Part shown: piece after piece, positions 11,355 through 44,379 of the stretch
Layout: every line of letters starts with the position of its first letter
How positions within the stretch are numbered: position 1 is the first letter of the stretch
From: Angiostrongylus vasorum
Taxonomy: Eukaryota > Nematoda > Chromadorea > Rhabditida > Metastrongylidae
DNA: 64,000 bases
Direction: 5' to 3'
Assembly (NCBI GenBank): GCA_018806985.1
Contig: JADANN010000294.1
Location: 372,001-436,000, forward strand
Program-made: the position numbers and the translations under genes
The notes under the pieces: generated by a model
Database searches by the model: none
The model's input: only the letters and a program-made list of their open reading frames with translations
What the model was told of the DNA's origin: nothing

Positions 11355-12158
11355 TAAAGATCGACTTTCTACTAACCTCGGCATTGGATTATAAAAGCGT
11401 CGTTTTCTTATTCAGCAATCGCAACGTTGTTACACAGCATACATTTACTTCCATAGAAAAACACAATACAATACAACATTAGCTGACGTTTCGGCAGTAA
11501 TACGCAATTTGCTGCCCTAAACGCTTCAACATCGCAAATTGAAAGTCTAGCTGGCAATCACACAATCAACAGCTTCTCGAAAAACCCACCGTTTATTGCG
11601 TGCTTTCCACTAAGGAAGAACGAGTGATCAGGGTCGCACATGGTCCATGAATGCACCACCCCACATCAAACGTCGATGCGAAGGTACGAGCGAGATCACG
11701 TGTGATCTCAGGGCATTCCTCCCTGCTATTCACTGTTCTTGGCATTTATGCAAAAAGCCTCAAGAAGTTTGAGCGTTGGTGTTTCGGCATCCTGTGGGAC
11801 GGTAGTGACTTTTGTATCAAAATCTTCTTTGCTATGCTTTTGTATCCTATTTCCTTTGTATGAATACATAAAGGTCTGCCCGTTTTGCCAATGCATTCAT
11901 CTCCGCAATTATTACAGGAGATCGGGTATATCGTATGTGAACTGATGCAATCACCGTCCCTTCCGTGGGGGCAAATTACGCAATTTGTTGTTTCACGTAA
12001 ACGGTCATACCAGCGGTTACGAACTAACTGACGACGTAAAATATCCGGCGGTATTTCAACTATCGCTACCGATTCCTCTAGACCTGTCCTTTTTGGGCAT
12101 CGTTTTATGGTTACGCTTACTTCATCGCTAATAAAGGGTAGCACAAACGGGAATTTCT
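11355..12158 (-). pseudogene. Penelope-like element fragment, left arm of palindrome (GIY-YIG)
   Basis: On the minus strand from about 12144 the frame encodes the C-terminal part of a Penelope-like retroelement protein. It has an N-terminal block (ISDEVSVTIKRC), a Cys-rich linker (CVICPHGRDGDC) and a GIY-YIG nuclease core (TIYPISC, then ECIGKTGRPLC), continuing QKSLPSHRMPKHQ with a frameshift after about 11746. The reverse transcriptase is absent. The outer end (11360-11530) matches the antisense terminus of the smaller unit at 13.1 kb: CAGCATACATTTACTTCCAT, then TAGCTGACGTTTCGGCAG. It lacks the CUGANGA half of the hammerhead-like motif. It mirrors 12205-12990. Confidence 0.75.
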
Positions 12159-12204
12159 TTTGGCCAAACCGTTCGGTTTGGGTCGTCGATGAAATACTTG
12201 GCCG

Positions 12205-12990
12205 GAAAAAAATCCCGTTTGTGCTACCCTTTATTAGCGATGAAGTAAGCGTAACTATAAAACGATGCCTAAAGGGGACAGGTCTAGAGGAATCGGTGGC
12301 GATGGTTGAAATACCACCGGATATTTTACGTCGTCAGTTAGTTCGTAACCGCTGGTATGACCGTTTACGTGAAACAACAAATTGCGTAATTTGCCCTTAC
12401 GGAAGGGACGGTGATTGCATCAGTTCACATACGATATACCTGATCTCTTGTAATAATTGCGGAGATGAATGTATTGGCAAAACGGGCAGACCTTTATGTA
12501 TTCATATAAAGGAAATGGGATACAAAAGCATAGCAAGGAGGATTTTGATATAGAGGTCACTACCGTCGCACGGGATGCCGAAACACCAACGCGCAAACTT
12601 CTTGAGGCTTTTTGGATAAATGGCAAGAACGCTACAATGAATAGGAGGGAGGAATGCGCTCAGATCACACTTGATCTGGCCCCGCACCTTCGCATCGACT
12701 TTTGATGTGGAGTGGTGCATTCATGGACCATGTGCGACTCTAATCGCATGTTCTTCCTTGGTGGAAGGCACGCAATGAACGGTGGGTTCTCCGAGAAGCT
12801 GTTGATTGTGTGATTGCTACTTAGATTTTCATTTTTTTTTTTTGCGATGTTGGAGCGTTTGGGGCAGTAAATTGCGCATACGTATACCCTTCCAGGCTCT
12901 GAAGAAGGCGATACTGCCGAAGCGTCAGCTACTCTTGTATTGTATGTGTTTTTACATGAAATCAAATGTATGCTGTGTAACAACCTCGCG
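12205..12990 (+). pseudogene. Penelope-like element fragment, right arm of palindrome (GIY-YIG)
   Basis: Sense-strand counterpart of the left arm. It encodes LPFISDEVSVTIKRCLKG, CVICPYGRDGDC and the GIY-YIG core TIYLISCNNC...CIGKTGRPL, ending by frameshift into a second frame that stops at 12705. The non-coding 3' part carries a hammerhead-like motif at 12895-12930 and ends with GTAACAACCTCGCGATTGCT. In intact Penelope-like elements the GIY-YIG endonuclease follows the reverse transcriptase and nicks the target; only this C-terminal part remains. The two arms start 5'-to-5' around a spacer of about 50 bases. Confidence 0.75.
12895..12930 (+). ncRNA. Hammerhead-ribozyme-like motif, damaged
   Basis: Order of elements: stem I strand GGCT, core CTGAAGA, stem II GGC-GATACT-GCC, core GAAG instead of GAAA, CGTC cleavage region, stem I strand AGCT. 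The A-to-G change at the last core position probably weakens or kills activity. Confidence 0.35.
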
Positions 12991-13219
12991 ATTGCTGAAT
13001 AATAGTATGCGTTTATTTATCACGAAAGCATCTTTCCTAATTTTGCCCGAAAATTGCATTTTGCGCTATTTTATGCTGGACGCCATTTTTTCGACCTTAT
13101 CAGGTTGTATCTTAGAACTCTTTTATATATGAATGCGTCGTTTTCTTTTTTCAGCAATCGCGAGGTTGTTGAACAGCATACATTTACTTCCATGGAAAAA
13201 CACAATACAATACAACAGT

Positions 13220-13255
13220 ATCTGACGTTTCGGCAGTGTCGCCTTCTTCGGAGCC
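13220..13255 (-). ncRNA. Hammerhead-ribozyme-like motif, one core change
   Basis: Antisense: GGCT, CCGAAGA (U4 of the core changed to C), stem II GGC-GACACT-GCC, GAAA, CGTC, AGAT. The core mutation is expected to inactivate it. It is the mirror partner of 13570-13605. Confidence 0.35.
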
Positions 13256-13569
13256 TGGAGGGGTATACTGACATACAATTTACTAGGCCAAACGCTTCAA
13301 TAACACTCACAAAAAGACGAAAACTCTATGGTAATTACATGGTCAACAGCTTCTCGAAAAAACTCACCGCTTTTTTTACGTGCCTTCCCATGAGGAAGAT
13401 TAGAACAGCTGATTATAGTCGCATAAGGTTGATGACTGCACCATCCCACATCAGAAATTGATGCGAACATACGGGGTCAGGTCGCGTATGACCTCTGGGC
13501 ATTCATCCCTGCTATTCATTGTTGTTGAAGCGTTTGGCCTAGTAAATTGTATGTCAGTGTACCCTTCCG

Positions 13570-13605
13570 GGCTCTGAAGAGGGCGATACTGCCGAAACGT
13601 CAGCT
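13570..13605 (+). ncRNA. Minimal type I hammerhead ribozyme candidate, intact core
   Basis: All invariant parts are present in order: stem I GGCT (13570-13573), CTGAAGA (13574-13580), stem II GGGC/GCC with loop GATACT (13581-13593), GAAA (13594-13597), a two-pair stem III with no loop, the GTC cleavage triplet ending at 13601, then AGCT closing stem I. Minimal hammerheads with a tiny stem III have been reported in Penelope-like elements, and in such forms activity may need dimers. Activity here is inference. Confidence 0.55.
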
Positions 13606-13735
13606 ACTGTTGTATTGTTTTGTGTTTTTCTATGGAAGTAGATGTATGCTGTTTAACAACCTCGCGATTGCTGAACAAGAAAACGACGCATTCATATTCC
13701 AATGCCGAGGTTAATAGAAAGTCGATCCTGGGAAT

Positions 13736-15207
13736 CTTTTATATATGTTGTGTTTAGATATTTTACCGTGAAATATTTCTTCTCTGATAGGAGAATTTTT
13801 ATAACTACTCTGAGTCGTTCTATTCTGTGTTATTTCTTACCATCATCTCGTAAGACACCTGGTTAGTTGTGAACTAAGCTCTTTCAAGATCAGTTTTTCT
13901 GTTGAATTCGATGAATTATGTTGTTTGATTTGCAAAGCGCCAACAACATAGAAAGTTTGATTGCTCGATTTTTTCTTCGTTTGTTCCACGTATACGAAGT
14001 GTACCCTTTGGTATGAGGTTATACTGTTTTGACAAAAAATGTAACTTTGGTAGCGATCCAGCACCCAACTGTGCATCAGCAGAGGATATTGTGAGAAAGT
14101 GGTTAATGTTTTCGATAATTTGTATATTTTACTGAGAATACTCAAAATGAGAACATGTTATGGATAAGTGAAGGAAAGACATTCTTGCTATGTCGACCTC
14201 TTTTAAATGCATTTGCACTTCTCCTTTATTGAGTCGTCAAATTATTCAATTATTACTTAGTTCTCATAGATGGGTTCATCTGTAGTAGTTGCCAGTGGGT
14301 AATAGCTCTCCGAGTTAGTTTTCAGAACTGAATAACCGCTAGCGTGGAATAGAACGCTATACTTCGTATGAATTTGCCATACAGAACTTTTTTCGACGTT
14401 AACTGGAACATGTATAGTTAGAGCTCTATATACTGTAACAATATCAGATCACTACGACAATAATTCCATGAAGACATCAAGTAGTTTAGCCAGCGTAAAG
14501 GACGAGAAGGTAACAGGGCCAACAAGTGAGAACAAAGTGATGATTGAAGAGCCACCTTGAAAGAACGAAGTTGCCCTCTCCAAAAGGCGGGCGGAGTACT
14601 GTGGTGCATAACACTTTGAGAAGAGTGCAGTAATGGTTTAAGAAGTTGAACACATTAGAAGGCACATTTAAAATTATCATAACAGTGCGATGAAGTTAAC
14701 ACATGTACGAATAGTGCAAGTGTTTGAGACATTTGTTAGATTAGCAACACAGCGGTTGCATGAGTATTGCTAATAGTTCTAATATGTAGACGGTACAACG
14801 GTATGAGACTGAGTTAACATTATTCTGGACGCCACGCAAATCGAAGGATAGGTGATCGGATAACCGGGATTAAGCGAGATAACAATGTGACCTAGGACAG
14901 CTGTGAGCTCTACACGGTGTCTGGAGGCAAATGGTACTATTATGTGCGTAAGTAACTTTCAGTTGACGTTTATACGAATGCATATCTCATGGAATGAATC
15001 TAGAGAGCATCTACCACTGAATTTTTACGAGTACACGCGTTGACATATCATGGGATTACTAGAATTTTCTAGCCAACTGCAAGGCAAAACATAAGCCAGG
15101 TGGTAGTGAACCATGCTACAAGAGAAGTCCTTTGGAAGGCAATGATAAATATGGCTAGCAATAAACACAGCATAGAAAACATCTGCTAATATTGAAAACC
15201 CTCCTAA
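13736..15207. other. Intergenic between convergent genes
   Basis: No coding signal, SINE or tandem repeat recognised. Short ORFs only. Confidence 0.45.
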
Positions 15208-15560
15208 CGGTTGATCGCCTTATCATGGCTAGGACGTGTTCTTCGTGTCGGCCAACGATGTACAGCGGGGTGATTCATCCCCAACCAGGGTCTCCCAAGG
15301 TGAGGAGACCGCTGTTTCCATCTGCAAGCCTAGCTAGGGGTAAAGCAATACCAGCATCCACCACAGTCCTGGTATAAAACTAGTCTCATGGTGGCAAATC
15401 TCTGGTCCACTAGGGCGGCGACTGCCTATGGTGGCGACGACCTGGGGCAGACTTTGGCCTGGCTGACCGTGGAACTCCAGCGAACTACAATGGATAAACC
15501 AGCAAAGCTTCTAAACAATGGGAATTATGCTGAGGCTCGCACAGTTAGTGAAGACTGACC
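15208..15560 (+). repeat. Repeat A, sense copy
   Basis: Begins GGTTGATCGCCTTATCATGG and continues with GATGTACAGCGGGGTGATTC, ATGGTGGCAAATCTCTGG, GACCTGGGGCAGACTTTGGC and GTTAGTGAAGACTGACC. It is the same unit as 8050-8415 (reverse complement) and 18779-19160. No protein is encoded. Confidence 0.7.
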
Positions 15561-15949
15561 ACCCACATATTCACTTAATATAGAAAGTAGCTACTATTCA
15601 GGGAGTATTTGCTATATCATCACTGCTCCAACTTCGTTCCATCAAATACTAGTGAATGCGCAGCATATCAAGTGAATCGGAGCATATGGAGAACACCACT
15701 ATTGTTGTAGAAAACCATTCTAAAGTTTTAAGACATTGCTCGACGAATTTTGGCGCGGAACTAGGTGTACCCTAGTAGTTGTAAACGTGGGGGGAAAAAG
15801 TGGATCTACACCTTAACTATTCAAATCCAAAAAGAATGAGTTGGATGCGGAACCATTCAATTCTTGATCTAGGATGTCAGGAATTATACACAGTGAGTTT
15901 GACGTCTTATTCTACTTTGACAAAATCCTTCTATAACACGAAGTAGTAA

Positions 15950-16300
15950 ATGTGCACTTTTCTTGTTTTTCGTGCATGTGTTTGCTGCAAACAAATCATA
16001 CACCTATTCCTTCGCATCAATTTAAGGAATAGAATGTTTATACTATGGCCACCTTTTATACTTACGGTACGGCTTCATTGCGACATCAAGGACTGCCCTG
16101 CTGTCCAGTACCAAGATATGGCACATTTCTTCAAGATGCACATCCTCGCAGACAAGATTGCTACCTATTTACCATCACAGAATGTAGAGGCCTTGGTTAT
16201 TGTAGAATACGACATCGAAACAACGACGATGTATGTATTGCAGGACAACCGTAGTCACTACGCCATACACGCAAAAAACATGGTCGAAAAGATTTTATAA
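15950..16300 (+). CDS. Uncharacterised 116-aa ORF, possibly a transposase remnant
   Basis: Open frame beginning MCTFLVFRACVCCKQ. The C-terminal half looks protein-like, and the segment YVLQDNRSHYAIHAKNMVEK resembles the second-aspartate region of DDE transposases (QDN...H). No third catalytic block follows in frame. It lies in the spacer between the presenilin and RabGAP genes. A chance ORF is a real alternative. Confidence 0.25.
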   Translation: MCTFLVFRACVCCKQIIHLFLRINLRNRMFILWPPFILTVRLHCDIKDCPAVQYQDMAHFFKMHILADKIATYLPSQNVEALVIVEYDIETTTMYVLQDNRSHYAIHAKNMVEKIL

Positions 16301-16850
16301 TGACGTCACCATTCAACGTTCTATAATATGTCTCCAACGTTTTCACACTGTTTGACAGAGTCGTTGCTAAAAAATCAAATACGTTTATGCACGCCCCGTA
16401 GATAATTTCTCAGTAATAGTACAAAGATTCCGTTTCATCAATTATCCATACGATGTTCTTCGAACACTACTTGAAGGGACACCATGCTAGCAAACAGAAC
16501 AGTCTTCACGAATGTGAACAGTGAGTAGCTGATCTGAGATCAGTCAAGTTGGGGCTTGTGTGGAATTAGTAAAAGACAATTAGTAAAAATGCCATGAAAA
16601 CAAATGTCATGATAAAAATGATACAATGATAGTAAGACTTTATATAATTTGTTTTAAGTCATTCATTGTGCAGGTGTTGCCCGTGATTTATGGTGATTTG
16701 CTACAATTTAACAGCTTCTGAAAGACGAGTAGGAGCTTAAGATTAGAATTAAACGAACTTAAAACATACAGAACATGCATCCCGTATTAATACTGTACAA
16801 TAACTGATGTGCTTTTGTCACCAGGTGGTCACTATGTCACTATAAACATC
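16301..16850. other. 3' flank of the RabGAP gene
   Basis: AT-rich, no ORF of note. It should contain the 3' UTR and poly(A) site of the minus-strand RabGAP gene, but I see no AATAAA on that strand close to the stop. Confidence 0.4.
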
Positions 16851-39584
<22,734 letters not shown>

Positions 39585-40545
39585 GTTGCTGGTGACAGAA
39601 CACTCCCGTCGTGGGAATAGTCTTAGCACTAAAAAGTTTTCTATGCTGTGAGAACCGTTTCACAATTATGGAGTGATACTGTCGTTCGAATGAGTGTGAA
39701 CGTGAAAATTCTCTAAAGAATCACATAAAACGAAGCAATTCCAAGAAAAAAGTGTTCGACATCGGTATAAAAAGCAAACATACTGGAATGTATGTGAAGC
39801 GAAGCATAAGGGAAAAAAAGGTTATAAGTGTCAGGTGTAACTTGCTGTAATTCCAGTAAGCAATTGAAGTTATCACACTAAAAATTCAAGGCGGTTTAGA
39901 AGCTTATGAAAAAATCGGTTTGTATTCTTTGGTAAGTGTTGCTACACGAATAATGCATTCCAGCTAATCCAATTCAACGAAAAACGATGAAAGCAGTGAA
40001 AAGCGTCGAGATGAAATCAGAGTTTCGGACTACATTTTGCTTAGTTCGCCGTCCAGTTCACAGATCGGTGGTGATCGACGCTTCGAATCAACCGGTTTGT
40101 AGTCGTAATCGATCGAACCAAATTAACTTCTCGAAAATGTGAGGTCAAAAAAAGCACATTGTTCTTCTAGGATTACGCATGCTAGAAAATGTAGCCGTGT
40201 GAAGACAGGAACCTCAAAACATTGCGATGAACAATATTATTTGTCAATTAACTAGCTCACATGAGGATGAGATAAAAAGCTTCATTGTGGCTAACGTCTC
40301 GACGTTTTCGTCTTCTTTATTTCGGCACTGAGGACCCAAATTTCGGAAGACTAGGAATGAAGAAAGCGAAGAGACCGAAGCATAATAAAGCATTTATACC
40401 AAGCTTGACTAAGCTCAATACTAGAACAAAATATTGATTATTCAAGCTGAGCTCAAGTGAATCAGTTTCCAAAAAATATTGCGAAGAACATCAAACGAAA
40501 TAAAAGTGCTAATATGACGCTTATCTCTTAAACATGGTGCCGCTA
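39585..40545. other. RabGAP 5' flank with a Penelope-like end
   Basis: At 40290-40345 the antisense sequence GAAGACGAAAACGTCGAGAC followed by TTAGCC resembles a drifted Penelope-like terminus (stem II GAC/GTC). Otherwise no element or promoter motif could be assigned upstream of the first coding exon. Confidence 0.35.
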
Positions 40546-40549
40546 TTTA

Positions 40550-40720
40550 GGAAACTAGCTGAGAGAAAGGCGCAACGAAAGGCTCGCATGGGATGGTGGT
40601 GAACGCGTTCCTCCCCGAAAAGGAAAATAACGCGTTCGTTCCCCACCGCAAACACCTGCGGTCCGGAGTTTTGCAAATATCTCGGCATTATTAATAGTTA
40701 ACACTTATTGGGCGCAGAAA
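40550..40720 (+). repeat. Repeat C, good copy
   Basis: Contains CTGAGAGAAAGGCGCAACGA, GGTGGTGAACGCGTTCCTCC, CGCGTTCGTTCCCCACCGC, ACACCTGCGGTCCGGAG and TTTGCAAATATCTCGGCAT. A 33-base spacing between a GGTGGTGAACG block and the B-box-like CGTTCGTTCCC suggests a tRNA ancestry (inference). Confidence 0.65.
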
Positions 40721-41410
40721 TAATGAAATAACATGACATGAGTGCTTCTAAGTAGTAAGTATAGTCGTCTATCTTAGTCGTCTATCTCTTGATGGCATTA
40801 CCTCGCGCTACGCCTAGTTTGATCATGACAAAAAAATGTGTTTTAAAAAACGGCATTTTTTATTCCAAGAAGAGGATGACTGAGCGGCATATTTTTGAGC
40901 AGTTACGATGCGCTCTCGAACGAAGATAGAAAACAACACGATCACGTAGTGTACTTCTCAAATGGTGCTGCATAGTTAGCCCGGATTTCCCACAATTTCC
41001 TATGCTTAACAAGCACAGAAAAAAATCTATAGCATTTCCGCTGAATGATGAATGAAAAAAACATCTATAGGGATTAGTGTAAAAATCGATCAATATGCAT
41101 ACTTCACTCACTTTACAAGCGCAGGTTTGGCTGGAATAAGGAGAGAAAAAGGACAATCTTTTTTTCTGAATAAGACCGATCCATACGGAGAATTGATAAC
41201 GAAAAAAAAATCGCCATTAGAACTGCGAAATGTCTGCGTATTTATGTGTTTAGTGATTTCCTGCATGGAAATCCCATGTGACAAACACATGGGAATCATA
41301 AAATTCGACAACAGAAATGAATAGGTTTACAAAACATCAAAGTAGTGGGATGGGTGACCTTCCTTTGAGGTAGAAAGTTGACATGAACAAGCTTTTGAAA
41401 GGAAAAGTGA
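40721..41410. other. No gene recognised
   Basis: AT-rich with overlapping short ORFs on both strands; no family motif seen. Confidence 0.45.
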
Positions 41411-41953
41411 TTAGATGAAGATGTTCAGCAAAACGACAGAAAGAAAGGTAGAAAAGGAAACCATTGAGAAGAGAACGATTAACACTAAAATTCTGTCATA
41501 CACGCTGAAATGGTCGAACGAGACAAATGACAAATGACGTCGTGTGCACTCTTGGCACACAACGTCAGAGCCGTTCTCATCAACGCCTTCATGACAAATA
41601 ACGACAGCAAATGAGTGCATGGGTCGCCTTGTGATAGAAAGGATGAGTTCCGGATGAGGTAGATACAAATCGCGGTCGCTCCACGCTCCAGCAAGGATCA
41701 ATAGTGCACTCGCAGTTCCCAACGATGAAACATGGGAGAGGCCGACACAGCGATGTTCAAATACGGGAGGCGATGGGTGGGGGGCATGGCGTCGGTCTGG
41801 AGACGCGCGGCCAGTAAAGGCGGAGCCTCGGACCGCACTCATCCAGCGCAGACCACTCGCGAGAATGCAAGCCAGCCTACACGCGAACTCTGCAACACAT
41901 TCGCGACAATATGCGTATTTGTTTCGATGCGTATGTGATCGAAAATAAACCAC
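41411..41953 (-). CDS. Uncharacterised 180-aa ORF over a GC-rich block
   Basis: The longest single open frame in the window, but the composition explains much of it. The stretch 41690-41900 is clearly richer in G, C and CpG than its surroundings, and both strands stay open. The predicted protein begins MVYFRSHTHRNKYAYCREC, is Cys/His/Arg-rich and ends in a hydrophobic segment. I see no domain. It could be chance, or a promoter-like CpG-rich block about 2.1 kb upstream of the first RabGAP coding exon. Confidence 0.2.
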   Translation of the reverse strand: MVYFRSHTHRNKYAYCRECVAEFACRLACILASGLRWMSAVRGSAFTGRASPDRRHAPHPSPPVFEHRCVGLSHVSSLGTASALLILAGAWSDRDLYLPHPELILSITRRPMHSFAVVICHEGVDENGSDVVCQECTRRHLSFVSFDHFSVYDRILVLIVLFSMVSFSTFLSVVLLNIFI

Positions 41954-41989
41954 TCTTTCAATATTTATTACCTATGTCTCACTACAGGA

Positions 41990-42290
41990 TGGGAATAGGG
42001 CAGGAGTCGGTGTTGCAGTCGATCAGGAAGCAAAGGCGCCAGTTCGAACCCCCGCCCCCAAGGCTCTCCTCCTATCCACATGCGAACGCCTTAGCCCGGC
42101 TGTCTCCAAAGCTGCAACGAGAATCTACTCGATCAGCGTTCTATGAAATTCATAAAGAAGACGAAATCCCCAACTAGCAGCTGAAACAACACGCGAAAAT
42201 GAAACGAGAAACGAGAAGACCGTCATGGACAATGAATGTGAAAAAAACGAATCGTAAGCAAGAAGTGCTGGTGTCTGCACAGTAGATGTG
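41990..42290 (+). repeat. SINE-D repeat
   Basis: B-box-like CCAGTTCGAACCCCCGCCCC. The body has CCTTAGCCCGGCTGTCTCC, GAGAATCTACTCGATCAGCG and GAAGTGCTGGTGTCTGCAC. It faces the antisense copy at 42470-42745. Confidence 0.5.
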
Positions 42291-42469
42291 ATGACGCGTC
42301 TTGTAAAATAAAAAAATATGTCGCATTACAGTGGACTTTATTTGTTTGTTTATTTATGCACTAAATAAAGTGACATCACATGCACGATATTGTGCGCATA
42401 GTAGTACTTCGTGCACACAGTTGGTTTCCTTCCATCCATCATTCATAAAAGCTTTCATAGCTTTCTTGC

Positions 42470-42745
42470 CTGTGGCTTCCGCCGCTGCTGGAAGATATTT
42501 CTTCTTTGTCAGAAATGTCGCGGAATGCTGGTGGAGTCGATTTTCTCTGAAATTCCCAAATGGCCGTGTTAACGTGTTTCCACATGTACTAAAAGGAGTG
42601 AGATTGGCACATGTAAGATCGCTATCAATTTCCCGACCCCAGACAAATGAGAGACTTGGTGGGCCGGGTGTGGTCGAACCACTGCCTGGGTAGTTTGAGC
42701 CGTCCTTGTGATGGACGAGATCCCTAATACTGCACTACCCGATGG
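42470..42745 (-). repeat. SINE-D repeat, antisense
   Basis: Minus strand has head GGGTAGTGCAGTATTAGGG and B box AGTGGTTCGACCACACCCGG. The body includes GTCGCGGAATGCTGGTGGAG on plus. With 41990-42290 it forms a tail-to-tail pair. Confidence 0.5.
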
Positions 42746-42779
42746 TGAACTTCATTGGCTGAAGTAAAAGACTGAATAC

Positions 42780-43915
42780 TTGTTAAGTGTACCCTACAAC
42801 CTCTTCACGAAGATTACTTTGTCGCGTATAGCAAGGACTTTTGATGAGGTGTTACCAATTGTGAAAGCAGGATTTTGACAGAGGTTTTGTTGCATGGACC
42901 ACATACAACCGTGCCAAGGAGTTTGTTGGAATACTGCCTATCCCATTTCCTGATTTTTTTTCGACTATTAAAACCGTTTCACAGCGTCGAATCAAAGTAA
43001 TCCCATCAGCATTCGTCCACGAAGGAGTGGACCTACATAAGAACTCTGTCTGAATGTTATCGGAACTGCGCTAAGAAAATACAGCTTTTCCATCGACCTT
43101 TTACCATGCCCACAGGAAAAAGGGGGTCCAACAAGGCGACAACATATCGCCAAAGCTTTTTAGTGCTGTACTGCAGTGGGTGACGAAGTCAATCAAATGA
43201 GATGAGAAAGGCATACGTATCTATGGAAAATTCCTACCAAATCTTCGTTCTCAAGAAATACCAACGTAGCAGAGACGATGATCAATGAGCTCAACATAGT
43301 GCGAAAAAGATGGGGGATACGCAGAAATTGGAAGAAGATCCTGCTCATGAAAAACCCATGGTGTGAAGGTGGACAGATCGAAGTGATTGGTTCTCTGATT
43401 ACGGAGACTAGGTCGCACCTGTAACTCATGGGTTCAATGAGCATGGAAAGCAAAATAAAAAAGGAGATAGGCTGATAATTCACATACGTCGAGAATACTG
43501 CGCGTTATACACGGAATGATGTCTTCTGAAAGACAACCGGCACGCACAACATTTACGAGAATGGAAAGCTTTGATCTTTGAAATCTATGTAACCTTCGAG
43601 ACCCAGGAAAGCACATATCGGTTGCGAAACGCAGGTGAGCTGGTCGTATAATAGGAAATATGCATTGACGAGAAGACCTGTAGAGTGGGCTCCACTAGGA
43701 TGAATGCATCGGCAGGGACGACCACCTACATGCTGCGTACACATCTTCGTAACTAAAATCTCGCAGCTGCAGTTGATTTACATACCACGGCATGAAACCA
43801 GCACTCACCACCATGCTCGAACCAAACCACCGTCATGGATTGCTAGGTAAAGAAACAAACATAAAAGTCCTGAAGTCCGTACAACTCGTGAAGACGGGCA
43901 GTCCAAGTATGCAAG
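42780..43915 (+). pseudogene. RTE-2 LINE relic, 3' portion
   Basis: Fragments aligned with the RTE-2 copy at 33 kb: AAGGACTTTTGATGAGGTGT, TTGACAGAGGTTTTGTTGCA and GGACCACA..AACCGTGCC. An AAGGGGGTCCAACAAGGCGA follows (decayed RQGDT region), with the post-RT part and a 3' tail GGGCAGTCCAAGTATGCAAG. It is heavily frameshifted and lacks the endonuclease end. Confidence 0.7.
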
Positions 43916-44035
43916 TAAGTAAGTTATATATTCACAAATACTATTCATGGTTAATTTTTTTATTTGCGGCCTACTACAGTTCCTCACAACAGGCATTATG
44001 TGAGATGCAACCACAATGATAAAAAAGAATAAACG

Positions 44036-44310
44036 ATAAAGCTGTCAGCGTTGATCAGTCCCTGAGAGATGCGCCATGCATTCGACTTCATTAAGTATCG
44101 TTGGAGGTGATTAAATGCATATCTGGCCTTTACAATGAGTCGCGGTGGCTACCGATGTGTTGAGCCAGTGCTGCTATCCTCCCGGATAAGTCTGGTACCA
44201 ATTTGCCGACCGCGGAGTGATGGAAGACTTGGTGGGCCATGGGCGCGTGGATCGATTCCATGTGTGTGTCGCAGTGGCGTCTCCGACCACTGCGCCACAC
44301 GCACACCAAC
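44036..44310 (-). repeat. SINE-B repeat, antisense, followed by a repeat C tail
   Basis: Complete antisense copy, from the tail GCGTTGATCAGTCCCTGAGA at left to the A box at right (GCGCAGTGGTCGGAGACGCC on minus). A 40-base antisense repeat C fragment (GCAAAACTCAGGACTGCAGG) follows at 44312-44352. Confidence 0.65.
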
Positions 44311-44379
44311 CACAGTGATACTGAGCTATTTGCAAAACTCAGGACTGCAGGTGTCTCTTCATAGTGTTAATTATTTTGT

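Larger units (their letters stand above)
13110..13735. mobile_element. Short Penelope-like unit with mirrored termini
   Basis: Left terminus (13130-13260) and right terminus (13560-13735) are inverted copies. Each has GCGATTGCTGAA, AACAGCATACATTTACTTCC, a spacer rich in CAATACAATACAACA, and the hammerhead-like core. The core between them (about 13265-13550) matches the non-coding region after the GIY-YIG frame of the large palindrome and carries no ORF of note. The outer edge ends CCGAGGTTAATAGAAAGTCG, shared with 11362, 47348 and 53056. Confidence 0.6.
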
